Positions 52,739-64,000 of a DNA stretch of 64,000 nt are shown here, piece after piece. The position numbers and the translations under genes were made by a program. The notes below the pieces were generated by a model. The model was not told where the DNA came from, made no database searches, and saw only the letters and a program-made list of their open reading frames with translations. The DNA is taken from assembly GCA_021014325.1 (NCBI GenBank), contig CM037463.1, positions 1,426,001 to 1,490,000 of the forward strand, read 5' to 3'. The stretch is from Plazaster borealis. Taxonomy: Eukaryota; Echinodermata; Asteroidea; Forcipulatida; Labidiasteridae. Positions within the stretch are counted from its first letter, which is position 1. Every line of letters starts with the position of its first letter.

Positions 52739-53965
52739 ACATGTCTGATGGCACTTCTAACTCCTTGTTTGGCACTTCACGTACCAATTGATAAAGTTAC
52801 ACACTATAACACATATTCGTAAAGACATATGATCATATACCAGCTATATGGATCCACTTCCGCCATAATAGTTCCACAAAGCCACCAACGTGGTACCTCA
52901 CAACGAGCAGCGGGTAATCACATGACTTGTGCCCCACAGGTCATCAATCTCCCGGACCTCACTGCCCGGTAAACGATTTCACGCTTTACGCACTTTCCTC
53001 AGTCTTCGATCCTGTCCAAGGTGTCCTCCTCACATCCAGTCTTCTTCTCTTACTGGAACAAAGGAATAAAAAGGTCGTTGTCAGCTCCCCCATTTTGTTG
53101 ACTCTCTCCTCTCCAGCCTCTTGATGTAATTTGTTGTGATAATCCAGTAGACGAATTAGTACATTAATACGCCTGGTCCGAATCATAACATTTTACTCGG
53201 CATTGTGATAAAACTTTGGGAAAATAATCCCCTCAATTTTTTTTCAAGTGGAATTATGATATAAAACGTAAGTTAAAAAGCACCTTGTGAATCTTTCAAT
53301 TAAGAGCAGAAAACTTTCTTCTTCTAAAATAAAGGATTAATCTCAGGGTTTAGTTGTCATGCTGTATTACATCTGTCAGCATATTGACTTATACTGTACC
53401 TCTGATTGCCCTTTCTGCGTACCTGGGAAAACAAATAGGATGTGTGAGGGACGATGTAAAGGTGAACAGATCGTTGGACGGAAACATAATCGGCTTCTGG
53501 TGTATAGTTGCAGGGCTTTTACGTTTTTCAGACGAAGGAAAGGTGTTTCTCCCTTATTCTATGAACCTTTGTAGACATATTCGAGCCTGGGATGTTGTAA
53601 TTTAAATAACCGTCTTTAAAAGTACACGATAACTTTTAAATTGTCACGAGTAAATAAAGGTGTATACGTTTTGTTTTTGTAGGTGAGGCGTAGTTTGCAG
53701 ACTATTTCTCAAATCAATATTTGTTTTTCTTTAGATTTGAGGTTTTATTTGTTATTCGTAGTTACTTATTCAGTGTTATGGTTGTTATAGTCAGAATCTG
53801 TCATTTTAATACATGTCTCGACTTAAATTGAAGAAATATTGTCGTCAAAATGGACGTCGGAGTTATTTATGTTTCTTCCCAGGGGTTTGACGAGGGCGTT
53901 TCCAAGCAAGACTTTCTTTTATGAGTACTTGCATCAGGGTCACGAGCAATTCTTTAAGACGCTCT

Positions 53966-54335
53966 TTAAAGGCATCGCACACGTTTGGTAACGACTCTGA
54001 TAATTATTGGCAATAAAAAACTTACTTTGTAAAAAGTACAGCAGCTTTGGATAGTGTAATGCATTTTGAGAAACTTTTCACTTCGAAGTACTGCGGTTAT
54101 GGAAAAATACATCACTTTTTATTCCTCAAAACATATGAATCTGAGACTTCTCAGAGTGTGTATTCAAATGCAGATTATTCTTCTTTCGTGGACAAAACGG
54201 CTCCAGATTGTTGGCAATATCTCAAAAACGCTACCACCTTTTGAAATGAAATTTTCACAGGTTAGTTTTATGGTATATATCTACAACTATATAGGTTTGA
54301 AACAAACAATAGCCTTCAATTACCAGTTTCATTTC
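53966..54335. mobile_element. TTAAAGG MITE, family B with a family A-like left end
   Basis: It starts TTTAAAGGCATCGCACACGT as family A does. It then follows family B (GCAGCTTTGGATAGTGTAAT, AACGCTACCACCTTTTGAAA, CTATATAGGTTTGAAACAAA). The right terminal repeat is lost. Confidence 0.75.
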
Positions 54336-54384
54336 TTTATATATTTATGTTATTAAACATCCAAATCTAACGGCACAATAAACG

Positions 54385-54590
54385 CTAATAACAGGATGAA
54401 CAGTAAACGAGAAGTTCAATTTTAGATGTGGGAGGAAAACCCCAAATGGGGAAACCAACGCAATCAGGTAGGGACTGAAAACCCAATCCACATGCAAGGC
54501 TCCGGTCTGAGGTGGGATTCAAACCGGGGTCCACAGAGGTGAAATGCAGGGACAGACACCTTTGAGCCAACCTGATCCCCCATACACATG
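54385..54590 (-). mobile_element. SINE type 3, copy 3
   Basis: On the minus strand it carries GGTTTGAATCCCACCTCAGA, TGGATTGGGTTTTCAGTCCC and CCATTTGGGGTTTTCCTCCC. Best preserved body of the three copies. Confidence 0.8.
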
Positions 54591-54703
54591 ACACCAAACG
54601 ATATATATTTCGTATAAAGTATATCATCAATACATACGTATTTTCCCTCAGAAGATTTCGTCGCATAGTATATTTATTTCCCGCCAGTTAATGGCACCGT
54701 GCT

Positions 54704-55077
54704 TTAAAGGCACCGAACACGTTTGGTAATTGTCAAAGACCAGTGTTCTTATTTGGTGTATCCCAACATATGCATAAAATAACAAGCCTGTGAAAATTTG
54801 GGCTCAATTGGTCATCGAAGTTGCAAGAAAATGATAAAAGAAAAAAACACCATTGATGTACAAATTTGTGTGCTTTCAGATAAAAGGCTTCTTGCAAGAA
54901 GTCTTTTATTATTTTAGTGAGAAATTACCTCTTTCTCAAAAACTACGTTACTTCAGAGGGAGTCGTTTCTCACAATGTTTTATACTATCAACAGCTCTCT
55001 GTTGCTCGTTACCAAGTCAGTTTTTATGCTAATATATATTTTGAGTAATAATTACCAAACGTGTACAGTGCCTTTAA
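54704..55077. mobile_element. TTAAAGG MITE, family A, full length
   Basis: The ends TTTAAAGGCACCGAACACGT and ACGTGTACAGTGCCTTTAA are inverted. The central AGAAGTCTTTTATTATTTTA and the GTTACTTCAGAGGGAGTCGT blocks match the reference copy at 49613. Confidence 0.85.
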
Positions 55078-55374
55078 ACGTGGATACAAGCAGCCTGAGA
55101 GTGTTACTCTGGGTTCCGTATAGATTTCTCACGAATCCTATAATTCTGCAACAGTAAATCATATCGACGGTATGGCCTTTCCAAGAAGTCTAGACGGAAT
55201 TAATCAAGCAGATGTTTTATTTTCCTTCGGTGATTCAACGGACACTCAGCGAAACTTATTGGTTTTTCACTGAAACTACCTGATTGATACTAAAATAAAA
55301 GTAGTAGTAAAGTCCGTCAATATGGCTCATCACGCCGGTGTTTATATCCGGTTTCCTTGGCATTAAACAACTTA

Positions 55375-55737
55375 GAATATTTCTATTCCCCTTGGACAGG
55401 CTGCCAGTCCATCGCAGGTTACTCCCAGTTCTCGCCGGTACCCATTCGTACTCCTGGGTGAAGAGAAACAATAATGGTTAAGTGTCTTGCTTAAGAACAC
55501 AAGTGTCAAGACTTCACAAAGAGCTCAGATTGATCTTAACTGTGTGTCAATCTTAATTGCTAAGCAAAGTGTGATGTCACAATAAAAATCACTACGACAA
55601 TCCTGCACAACTCATCTTAAGATGAATCCTAGAGTGCTTTGTGAAATCGAGCCCGGGACTCGAACCCACACTCTGCTGATCAGAAACACCTGAGTCCGGT
55701 GCTCTTATCCGCTCGGCCACGACACGCCACTATCGAT
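55375..55737 (-). mobile_element. tRNA-Leu-like-headed SINE, variant tail, split by a MITE
   Basis: On the minus strand, the head GTGGCCGAGCGGATAAGAGC and the core CTTGTGTTCTTAAGCAAGAC match the copies at 22795 and 35591. After CACTTAACCATTATTG the tail differs: CACCCAGGAGTACGAATGGG, then GGACTGGCAGCCTGTCC. Between about 55515 and 55650 the core is interrupted by a MITE with ends TTCACAAAGAGCTCAGA and CTTTGTGAA. Confidence 0.8.
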
Positions 55738-55923
55738 TGATACTAAAATAATATATGCTTGAATTATTCCACTGAATAATTCTGTCAGCAAATGTACAGC
55801 TTTTGTCAGGATTACAGAAATCAAGAACAGTCGAGTGTTAAAAACACTCATCTCTCATTCATCTATTGCCGTCAGGAATAAGTGAACGTGTAAAGCCCGG
55901 CTTCAAAATATCCACATTTCTTT

Positions 55924-56256
55924 TTAAAGGCATCGTACAAGTTTGGTAATTGTCAAAGACCAGTGTCCTCACTTGGTGTATCCCAACATATGCATAAAAT
56001 AACAAGCCTGTGAAAATTGGGCTCAATTGGTCATCGAAGTTGCAAGAACATGATGAAAGAAAAACACCCTTGTTGTACAAATTTGTGTTCTTGCAAGAAG
56101 TTTTTATTATTTTAGTGAGAAATTACCTCTTTCTCAAAAGGGAGTCGTTTCTCACAATGTTTTATGCTATCAACAGCTCTCTGTTGCTCGTTACCAAGTC
56201 AGTTTTTATGCTAATAAATATTTTGAGTAATTACCAAACGTGTACGATGCCTTTAA
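55924..56256. mobile_element. TTAAAGG MITE, family A, with internal deletions
   Basis: The ends TTTAAAGGCATCGTACAAGT and AACGTGTACGATGCCTTTAA are inverted. It lacks the AAACTACGTTACTTCAGA block present in other copies. Confidence 0.85.
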
Positions 56257-56548
56257 AGGGTAGCCTATAAACACAATAGCTTCTTGGCTAGACAGAACAG
56301 AATACTCTCAAAACAACGTCTGAGTGAATTTTAAATGATGACTGTTGGGCATTAACTCATAGTTATGATAGACTCCATTCATTCAAAGTATTTTTTATTA
56401 TTTGACAAGTTTTGATGATTATCAACTCGTTATGTCTGAACTGCTATAGATTTTCAGCGGAGTAAATACTATATTTGACTGAGCAACCCCTCCCCCCCTA
56501 AAACAAAACATCAGCCATCGGTCCAAGGCATGCAGTTGCATATACAGG

Positions 56549-56745
56549 GCCCAATTTCATAGAGCTGCTTAAGCACAAAAAGTAGCTCAGCAGAACAAAA
56601 TTATGCTCACTAGAATAAGGTTTCCAGCCAAACTAACATGTCGTGTGTACAATTTGTGACTGGTATTCTGCTCATTTCTGCTAAGCAGAAAATTGTTAAG
56701 CATTTTTTTCTGCTTAAGCATGCGCTCTATGAAATTTGGCCCAGG
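56549..56745. mobile_element. GGGCCCAATTTCATAG foldback MITE
   Basis: The left end GGGCCCAATTTCATAGAGCT mirrors the right end GCTCTATGAAATTTGGCCC. The interior has paired GCTCATTTCTGCTAAGCAGA-type blocks. It is the same family as 20485 and 43932, in the opposite internal orientation. Confidence 0.85.
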
Positions 56746-58143
56746 CCGTGTAAGAAATCAAATTGAGTGAAGGATAATAAATTAACTCATGACAAAATCT
56801 AAATGCGATTCGTGCTCCAACGTATAGTCTAAAGACTTGTCAATCGCCGAAATAAATCCTGGTCAAAAGAGGAATTTCTTAAATATGCCACCAGACTAAT
56901 TTAAAATTCAGCAACGCATGCAGCGTTGTTTGATGACCACTAGCTATACGCGCGGGAAAGAAGAACCGTTTTTTTAGATGGTAAGATTAGAGATTAAATC
57001 TCAATATCAAACGTCTATCCTACACAGGAGCTCCACAAATTTTGCAAACCAAATCTGACGGGGATTTTACCGTAGGCACTGTTGGATCGATCGGTCTTGG
57101 GTTATTGGGGCCACGGGAAGATTTAGCCCAAGCACCGTATAATAGGTCAGTAATTCAACGGGAGTTTCTTTCTAAAACTACAGGCAAGACTCGACACCGA
57201 GCTTGCTGCTCCTCCTCCTTCTAAGTTGCAAAGATTCCCCGTGTTTACCTGCTGAGTATAGAGATCCCAATTGTGCATTAGTCAACTGCCATCATGTTGG
57301 ACCCCTTAACATAATTACGAGTCAACAACTCTTGTAATTGAAAGAGACAGGGTTGTTCCTAGGAAAGCCTTGATTGTGCATTATGAACAGGAGATATGTT
57401 TTTATAGCACAGTAGATTCTATTTCCTTTAGGCTGTTATGTCTTACTCCATGAATGAAAAGGTGTTCACTATAGGCATATATATTATTTAATTGAAGTTA
57501 AAATTTTGTTTAGTTTTTGTGGAAAGGACAGGTAACAGTCAGACGATAGGCCCTATTTGCGAATCAAAAAGCATTTTGACAAGTGACCGAACAGATGTAA
57601 TTAAGAAGTTAAGATTCTTCGGTATCCCTATATAGAAAGATGAATAAACAAACAAATAAACGCAAAACCCCACTTTAATGAACCGCCACTTTAAGCCACA
57701 CTTTATGTCCACATGACAAGACCAGACTTTCATCCATGCGTGTAAAGACTGCATCTTCAAACATCTCGTCTTGCTATCTATATACCAATTAACCTAGCTT
57801 GAGTTTAGCGATATTACATTCTCATCCTGCCCAAAGATGACGAGTCGAAGGAGCTTGTGTGTGAGAAAGGCAACAAGCCGGTGACTAAAAATCGTCAAGA
57901 AAATACAAGAAAGAAGCAAACGTGCGATGAGAGGCAAGATGCGTGACTAGTTTTTATGCCACGACCTTGACCTCCATAAATTTTATCACGTGGTTATTTG
58001 ATTTACATAGCCAACAAATAGAGAGATACCAAACGTTATTAGAAACTGCCGTTCTGATCCTATGGCTGTGGCAGTTGGGCGCAGAAACCGCGTTGAAAAT
58101 ATTGACTTTGCACTCCAGCCATAGCCACTACCAAGCCGTTATG

Positions 58144-58600
58144 TCGTATATGAATTGGCGGCTACACGGCTACGGCTACGACTGGTACTAAGGGTGTTGC
58201 TAAGGACCGTATTTTAACGCATGATGACGCGGATATCTAGCCGTGGACGTAACTGTAGCCGCCAATTCGGAAACGGCCTTATTCGGATACAGAGCCTGGA
58301 CATAAAAACAGTCTGGCTACTTTTATGAATCAGTGCTGCAATCAATACTATGTATACAGGGCATCAGGCATAGCTGGCACGCCGTGATGAAGGTCTAATA
58401 ATAAGGCGTGTCCGAATTGGCGGCTACGGTTACGGCTACGACTTTAACTAAGGGTGTTGCTAAGGACGTCCTACAGGCCTACTTCAACGCATGACGTGGA
58501 AATCTAGCCGTAGCCTATGCTTCCGATATCGACTTTCGATAGTAGTCATTTTGTTGGCTACGGCCGTGGCTGCTTAAGGCTGTAGTTGTTATAACTGTAG
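58144..58600. mobile_element. Two GGCGGCTACGGCTACG-type MITEs in tandem
   Basis: GAATTGGCGGCTACACGGCT with ACTAAGGGTGTTGCTAAGGA, ending GTAGCCGCCAATTCGG, spans about 58150-58275. A second copy starts GTGTCCGAATTGGCGGCTAC at about 58408 and runs to the GCCGTAGCC blocks near 58517. The terminal inverted repeats are built of a hexameric GGCTAC pattern. Single ends of this family occur near 2360 and 6915. Confidence 0.75.
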
Positions 58601-59857
58601 CCAAGCCTCGATTTGGACAGGGTTATTCTCTCAATGTGGCTGGAGAAATGCATCCTTGATGACTTCCTGACGCTACACACCAATTCAATTTACACTGAGC
58701 ATAAAAAAGCGTGACTGTGCATCACCGCATCAAATGTATTCTCGATTTAATTTAACATCAACTCACAAAGCCCCTGTTGGATGCCCGGATCTTTTTGACA
58801 CGAAACGGACATTATTTAGCTTAAGTAATGAATAAAATGTGTCAGTCAACATAAATGTGACTGCATCATGTTTAGTCACACGTCCTCAGACTGAGCAAGT
58901 TTCGCGCGTTGGGCCATGTTTAAAGTGCGCGTTTTTTAAAGTGCGCGATGTCGTTTCAATCCCACCAGGGTGCACCACACACTAAGCTCCCCATGCTAAA
59001 TGCTAAATGCTAAATTTTCAAAAGTACTCAAATAGTAATTTACAGTCTCTCAGCCTCATGAAATTAAATCAAATATTGTTGATGACAACCAAACTTTATT
59101 GTTTCTTCTAAATGTTTAGGTATTTTAACCGTATAGGAAATTTGAGCTATGCTCATATAAAATGAAAACACCCCTGAACTAAAGTAAACTAGCCAGACTC
59201 CATCTTGGAAAAATTGCCTCACACTTTTAAGCCAAATAGGGCAATTTTTAGCAGGCTACTACCCAAAAAGCTCCAGGTAGAAAGTCAACAACCCCAGGGG
59301 CACACTATTGGACCATTTCTCAACAATCCATAAAAGCCACGACCCTTTAAAACTGTGATTTACAAACAAGTTGCGGGTTTACAATAGTTCATGAGGCTTT
59401 TTTGGCGCTTGTTTTTTTCTCTATATTATGCGAAGGTTCATAAAAATGCAAACGCACGCAAGACTTCCCTGGTATATAAACGCATAATATTTACGGTCCT
59501 GGTTTATCCCATTATGAAAAGCAATCAAATTGTGAATAAATCAGCATGGCATTATCCAGATTTTTCACAACGAAGAATGAGTGCTCAGAAGTTCTTAAAC
59601 TAAAAGGGAAATTATATCATAGTTTTTCGGAATAGTGCATTTATTCGAACCTCTAGTTTTCAATAAAAAATACCAGGCGATCACCTATGAAAAATGTTAT
59701 CAAATTCGACGGTCATGTTTTAGTGTAAACAATGAACAAAAAATTGAGTTTTTGTTAGTGATTTTGTACACGTAGGCCTACATATCGAGTTTATTTTGAT
59801 TGCAGCAACCAAAACAAGCAATGGTGATTTGGGGTCTTTAAATGATAACAATTACCT

Positions 59858-60237
59858 TTAAAGGTATTATACAGGCCATTAGTATGGATAAAAACATCTG
59901 TGTTTACTTTTAGTCTAAAAGCTAGTGATTATGAAGTTCGTTAGAACCATTTTTGTCTGTGAAATATTTCCCTCTGAAATGAAATCACATTCGATCGAAA
60001 AAACGGCATCTGAAAACCTTAAAAAACGCAACAGCTGATTTCGGTTTTTACAACGGACAATTTGTTCACGCTGAAAACTGTCCATGGTTTTTCACTATTT
60101 TCTCCTGACTCATACAACAGATTAAGCCCAAATTTTCACAAGTTTGTTATTCCATGCATTATGGCATGGTTACACAAAACATGAACACTGTGTGCGACTA
60201 TTTTGTCAGCTCTACCAACCCTGTATAATACCTTTAA
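59858..60237. mobile_element. TTAAAGG MITE, diverged family
   Basis: The ends TTTAAAGGTATTATACAGG and CCTGTATAATACCTTTAA are inverted. The interior (AAGCCCAAATTTTCACAAGT, TATTCCATGCATTATGGCAT) is only distantly like families A-C. Confidence 0.75.
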
Positions 60238-61569
60238 GATTGAAACAAAACTATTTATTTGCCCAATTACCAATCCTGGACAGCAGAAAAACTACAAGGA
60301 CTATTATAATCCATTTTGTTCACAGTGGTATCTTGCTAGCCTTATTAGGAACGAAAACACCACGAAACGAAGCTGTTCATTATTTACGTTAGTCCTCAGT
60401 CTTTCTGAAGAGGTATAACTGTCTGACAACGCCAACACTGAGCGCCCCAGGCCAGGTCCCAGGTCCGTTATATAAACATTAGGTATAATTTGAAACATTA
60501 CCTCACAGTTTGTCAATTATGAAACATCAACTAAAAACAGGGGGAAGATGAAGTGCTTGCTGTACGCTGCTCAAGCAACTTTGAATTTCATCCCAATTTA
60601 TCTCATAAATTCTACCTTGAAAAATCCGCAAGTTATTCCCTTACTCTTCAAAAGATAGTTTCTTTCAAGTGCAACCGTGACTCACACGTGCTGAAAGTAG
60701 GATTTGAATGGAACTGTCTATATCACTGTAATAATGTTCCAGGAAATTTGTTGTATTTATGTATTTTGAGAGTTTACGATATAGCAAAATTTTGTGTCAC
60801 CCTAACATAGAAATGCTATAAATTGTAAAAATGCAAACCAATAGTTTATGGCCTGACGTTTGGACCCTAGCAGAGTCTTTGTAGAAGGCTAAAATTACAA
60901 CACAACACAACACACATAAACAGGTATATTGATGTAACAGAAGCAGTCAAGTGGAACGAGATGAAGAGAGAGGGGGAGAGGGCAGAAAGCACACAGAAAA
61001 AGCAAGGGATGAATAATGAAGAAGGAGACAAGGGTTTAGTTTAACTACAAGAGGTTGGAAACACAAAATGACAAAACCAACGGTAGTAAGAGAGAGAAAG
61101 AGTAATCAATTAGCGAATGAGACAGACTTAAAAAAAGGGGGGGGGGTTATCTCTGGGAAAGGGGAGAAGGCGTAGGCCACATTTGCATTTATATCATAGG
61201 TCCTTTCGGTTGGTAAGCAGTTTGCAACAGCTAATTCTAGTTTCTCAGATGTGAAAATATAACATATTTTACACCTAGTTAACACAGCCAGAGACAATAC
61301 TTTTTGTTTTTTTTACAAAATTGTTGCGGTTGCCCTTCCGTACAATGTTTCTGTCTTGTAGTATTTCAAATCATTTCAATTCAATTCACCTCAGTATTAC
61401 CGTAATCATCCAAGCCTAAAATTGTATCAATGCTATGGTAACATATAACCCGTCTAGCACAGCCCGATCAAATATAAAAAGTAATTACGTGCCCTCAATC
61501 CTGTTCGGAGGGAAGCAATCAATGGGCATTCAGATGTCTTATACACACTGTCATTAAACAAAAATGTCA

Positions 61570-61752
61570 AAATCAGGCCAGGGCCCAATTTCACGGAGCT
61601 GCTTAAGCAGAGAATTATGCCTATAGCAACTTTCTGCTAAGCAAAAATAAGCAGGATACCAGTCACAGATTGTACATGTAAAATTGTACTTTGGTTGGTA
61701 ACCTTATTCTGTGAAGCATAATTTTGTTGTGTTTGTGCTTAAATGGGCCCTG
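61570..61752. mobile_element. GGGCCCAATTTCA foldback MITE, diverged copy
   Basis: Left end AGGGCCCAATTTCACGGAGC; the right end is reduced to GTGCTTAAATGGGCCCT. The interior (AGCAGGATACCAGTCACAGA) matches the copy at 20485. Confidence 0.75.
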
Positions 61753-64000
61753 GATATGAATTGCACGACCTTTGAACAAGGTAAGATGCCGAAATGAGAT
61801 CTCTGATATTAATATCCACTTATTAAATTGTATTAGCATAATTTATTCACAGTATGCGCATAAGCCATCATCTTTGAGATTCTAGTTCATGTGTGAAATT
61901 GCATGTCATGGTATCCTTACAGGATGCTAGAATCTGATGCCCGTGTTCCTGCGCTTAAAACTCACAACTGATTCCATTTAAACACTCTGGTGTGTTAACA
62001 CCTTGGCATCTTGTACAGCTCAAGAAGAAAAAAAAACTCAATCTCGAAAATGCCCGGAGGATGGGTTCTGTTTGCCGCAGAGATGGGACGGGATTAGAGT
62101 GTGCTCATCGCTGCGAGTGTCCCCATAGACGGTGTTTAAGGCAACCACGTTGTATTTGTTCCATGTAGGACTTGTTGAGTGCGCCATGTATATAGCTGGT
62201 AGTCACTCCTGCATGGTTCTCGTGCGTTAGTGGTTCTTTTATACAGTTAAGTTTATCTGGGAAGAAATAAAAACATCACCCCACTCTCCCGAATCAGGGA
62301 ATATGAGGTGTTCTTTCGTGTGTTCCCAGACAGTGTTGGTGATATCCAAAATTGTTCCGAGAGAAAAATAATTAGCAAAATGAACCATAGGCCTATGCTT
62401 AGAATTATTCTATTATCATACCCGAGATTTAATTCAACGTGAAACATAACATGCAGTCGTTTGAATACATTGTTGCTTATTCACAAAATGACCAACCTTT
62501 GTTTGATATGAAGTGATCGGGCACCGCCATACGATGTGGGGTTCCGGGTCCTCTACTGAAAAAGGACGAGCAATCACCAAAAATAACAAAATCTACACGA
62601 TGACTTCTCAAGATATAAAATATGAACCTCCATCAGCAGCTAGTCCCTAATTCTAAACGAGAAAATAGCAAAACACAATAATATCACGGCACAGAATGTG
62701 AGAAGGTCACAGGTCAGCACAAGGCTTGCTACACAGTAGGCCTATATGCTTGACTACAACAAATTACATTGTACAATAGGGCCTACAATAACGATGACTA
62801 TATCCCTCAAAATTCATTATTTTCTCTGATGGCATAAACTCAAATGACACTCCCTGATGGTTTTGTATAAAACTAGCCTTCCCAGATGACAAACATCAAG
62901 AGCAAGAGCAATACCCCTTACAAACTGAGGAGAATTACCAAGATAAATTGGTGTGAATATTTCTCGCTCAAACGGAAAAGAGAAAAGTCCAAAGATTGCG
63001 GACACGAACTTTGTTATTTGTTTTAATAGTAAATATTTAAATTAAAAGTTACATTAGACCTCAAAACACTGAGGGTGCTCTTGGTATCTGTATGTTTTTA
63101 TCGAAAACCAAAGGAATGGAATAGAATGATTTTTGTATATTCGATTTCGAACAGCGGTATCTGCCATTTACAGGTATCATTTAAAAAACCCCAGATACCA
63201 TTATATATGATATCTCTTCCCAAATCCAACATTGTATATCATACCTTTAAGAGTTCATTATGTACTTTTAGTCAACAGCTAACAAATTGAGTACGAACTA
63301 CCATTCACGTCAACACATGTACATCCCATTTGCCAATATGAAGATTGATGTATATTGATTACGCATTGCGTTATGGGCAATGACCCAAGAGGAAAAACTC
63401 CTGCAGCGGTACAACGACGCCAGTTACGTGTCGTGTATTCATTAACTCTCCCCCATCATTGGGATTGCCTCTCACTGCTCTTTCCGTACCCTCATTCAAT
63501 ATTCCGACCGGTAACACGATGCCCTTTTCCTCGACAATATGATTTTCTGCGACCTGATCACCGTAAGAAATCCTATCCGACACTTGAATCCCAAATGGGT
63601 TAGCGAATCGACCACATACACGGTGTATGCACGCCACTGTTCATCCTGCACCCAACAACAGCCGATGGTCAACCCATGATATTCTAGTACAGCTGCTAAG
63701 CGCCAGAACGTTCGCTTAGCGTGAACAGGTTCCCTGCCAAAAATATTGTTCCCCGATTATTGTTTGCTCAGTAAATTGATTTGTTAAGCAACTTCTTTGT
63801 CTTTTCACGAATTTTAACGAGACACAAGGTGCTTGAGTGGAGAGTGATTGGTCAGTTTTGTTGTCTTTATGAACGAAGGTGGGGAGGTAAGGGCAGAGGC
63901 CTGACTATCGCTTCTGCATAAATTCCCTTGTCTCCATGGTAACACAAATTGCTCACATGTTGATAATAAATAACCTGAATGATATTATTAAATAAGGATT

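Larger units (their letters stand above)
52129..64000. other. Repeat-rich region downstream of the GPCR exon
   Basis: If the GPCR continues in this direction, at least its first intron lies here. I searched for a phase-1 exon with TM4-TM7 features (a CWxP or NPxxY motif) and found none. The region holds an ATCTCGG-type palindrome, family A and B MITEs, SINEs, GGCGGCTACGG MITEs and two orphan open segments of unknown meaning (57028-57145, 63371-63637). Confidence 0.6.

Noticed and set aside
52986..53186. Minus-strand frame (RLLDYHNKLHQEAGEERVNK) reminiscent of a transposon nuclease N-terminus
   Set aside because: Similarity is too vague and short to name a family, and no catalytic region follows.
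53354..53605. Open frame with a hydrophobic stretch (SILTYTVPLIALSAYLGKQ) that could be a later GPCR exon
   Set aside because: The nearby acceptor CTGTCAG would enter in the wrong phase for the 52128 donor and meet a stop. Only one hydrophobic segment is present, and no class A motif follows.

Overview
This is AT-rich, intron-rich animal nuclear DNA. It is probably from an echinoderm, and most likely a sea star. That guess rests on two things: the exon-level similarity of two recognisable bilaterian genes, and the dense foldback MITEs and tRNA-derived SINEs, of a kind I remember from echinoderm genomes. No search was run. There are no operons, no CRISPR array and no prokaryotic genes. Most long open frames are spurious readings of transposable elements.

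Three protein-coding loci can be supported. (1) A complete LASP-family gene (LIM, two nebulin repeats, SH3) on the minus strand, in seven coding exons between 27878 and 3816. It joins without a frame error into a 266-residue protein and includes a 42-nt symmetric micro-exon. (2) A complete 26S proteasome lid subunit gene, PSMD3/Rpn3, also on the minus strand. It has eleven coding exons between 45810 and 33357 and gives 501 residues. It lies directly upstream of LASP, head to tail, with 5.5 kb between its stop codon and the LASP start codon. (3) The first coding exon (51669-52128, plus strand) of a class A GPCR with an NRY motif in place of DRY. I could not find its remaining exons in the last 12 kb.

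Layout: 1-3815 is LASP 3' UTR and flank, and includes a decayed copy of the start of the SH3 exon. 3816-27878 is LASP, with large introns carrying MITEs, a minisatellite of about 840 bp (17051-17888), a hairpin element and SINEs. 27879-33356 is the LASP/PSMD3 intergenic region. 33357-45810 is PSMD3, whose introns hold nested elements, a hAT-like element with an 8-bp target duplication, and a duplicated piece of exon 4 with its splice donor. 45811-51668 is intergenic and contains a 254-bp near-perfect palindrome. 51669-64000 is the GPCR exon followed by repeat-rich sequence.

The two complete genes have unrelated jobs: LASP is an actin-cytoskeleton adaptor and PSMD3 belongs to the proteasome lid. 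Their adjacency is probably inherited linkage, because both human orthologues lie on 17q12-q21. I found no clear evidence of an undescribed biological system. The points worth a second look are the LASP micro-exon, the exon-fragment duplications, the nested and dated transposon insertions, the large palindrome and the unusual GPCR motifs.
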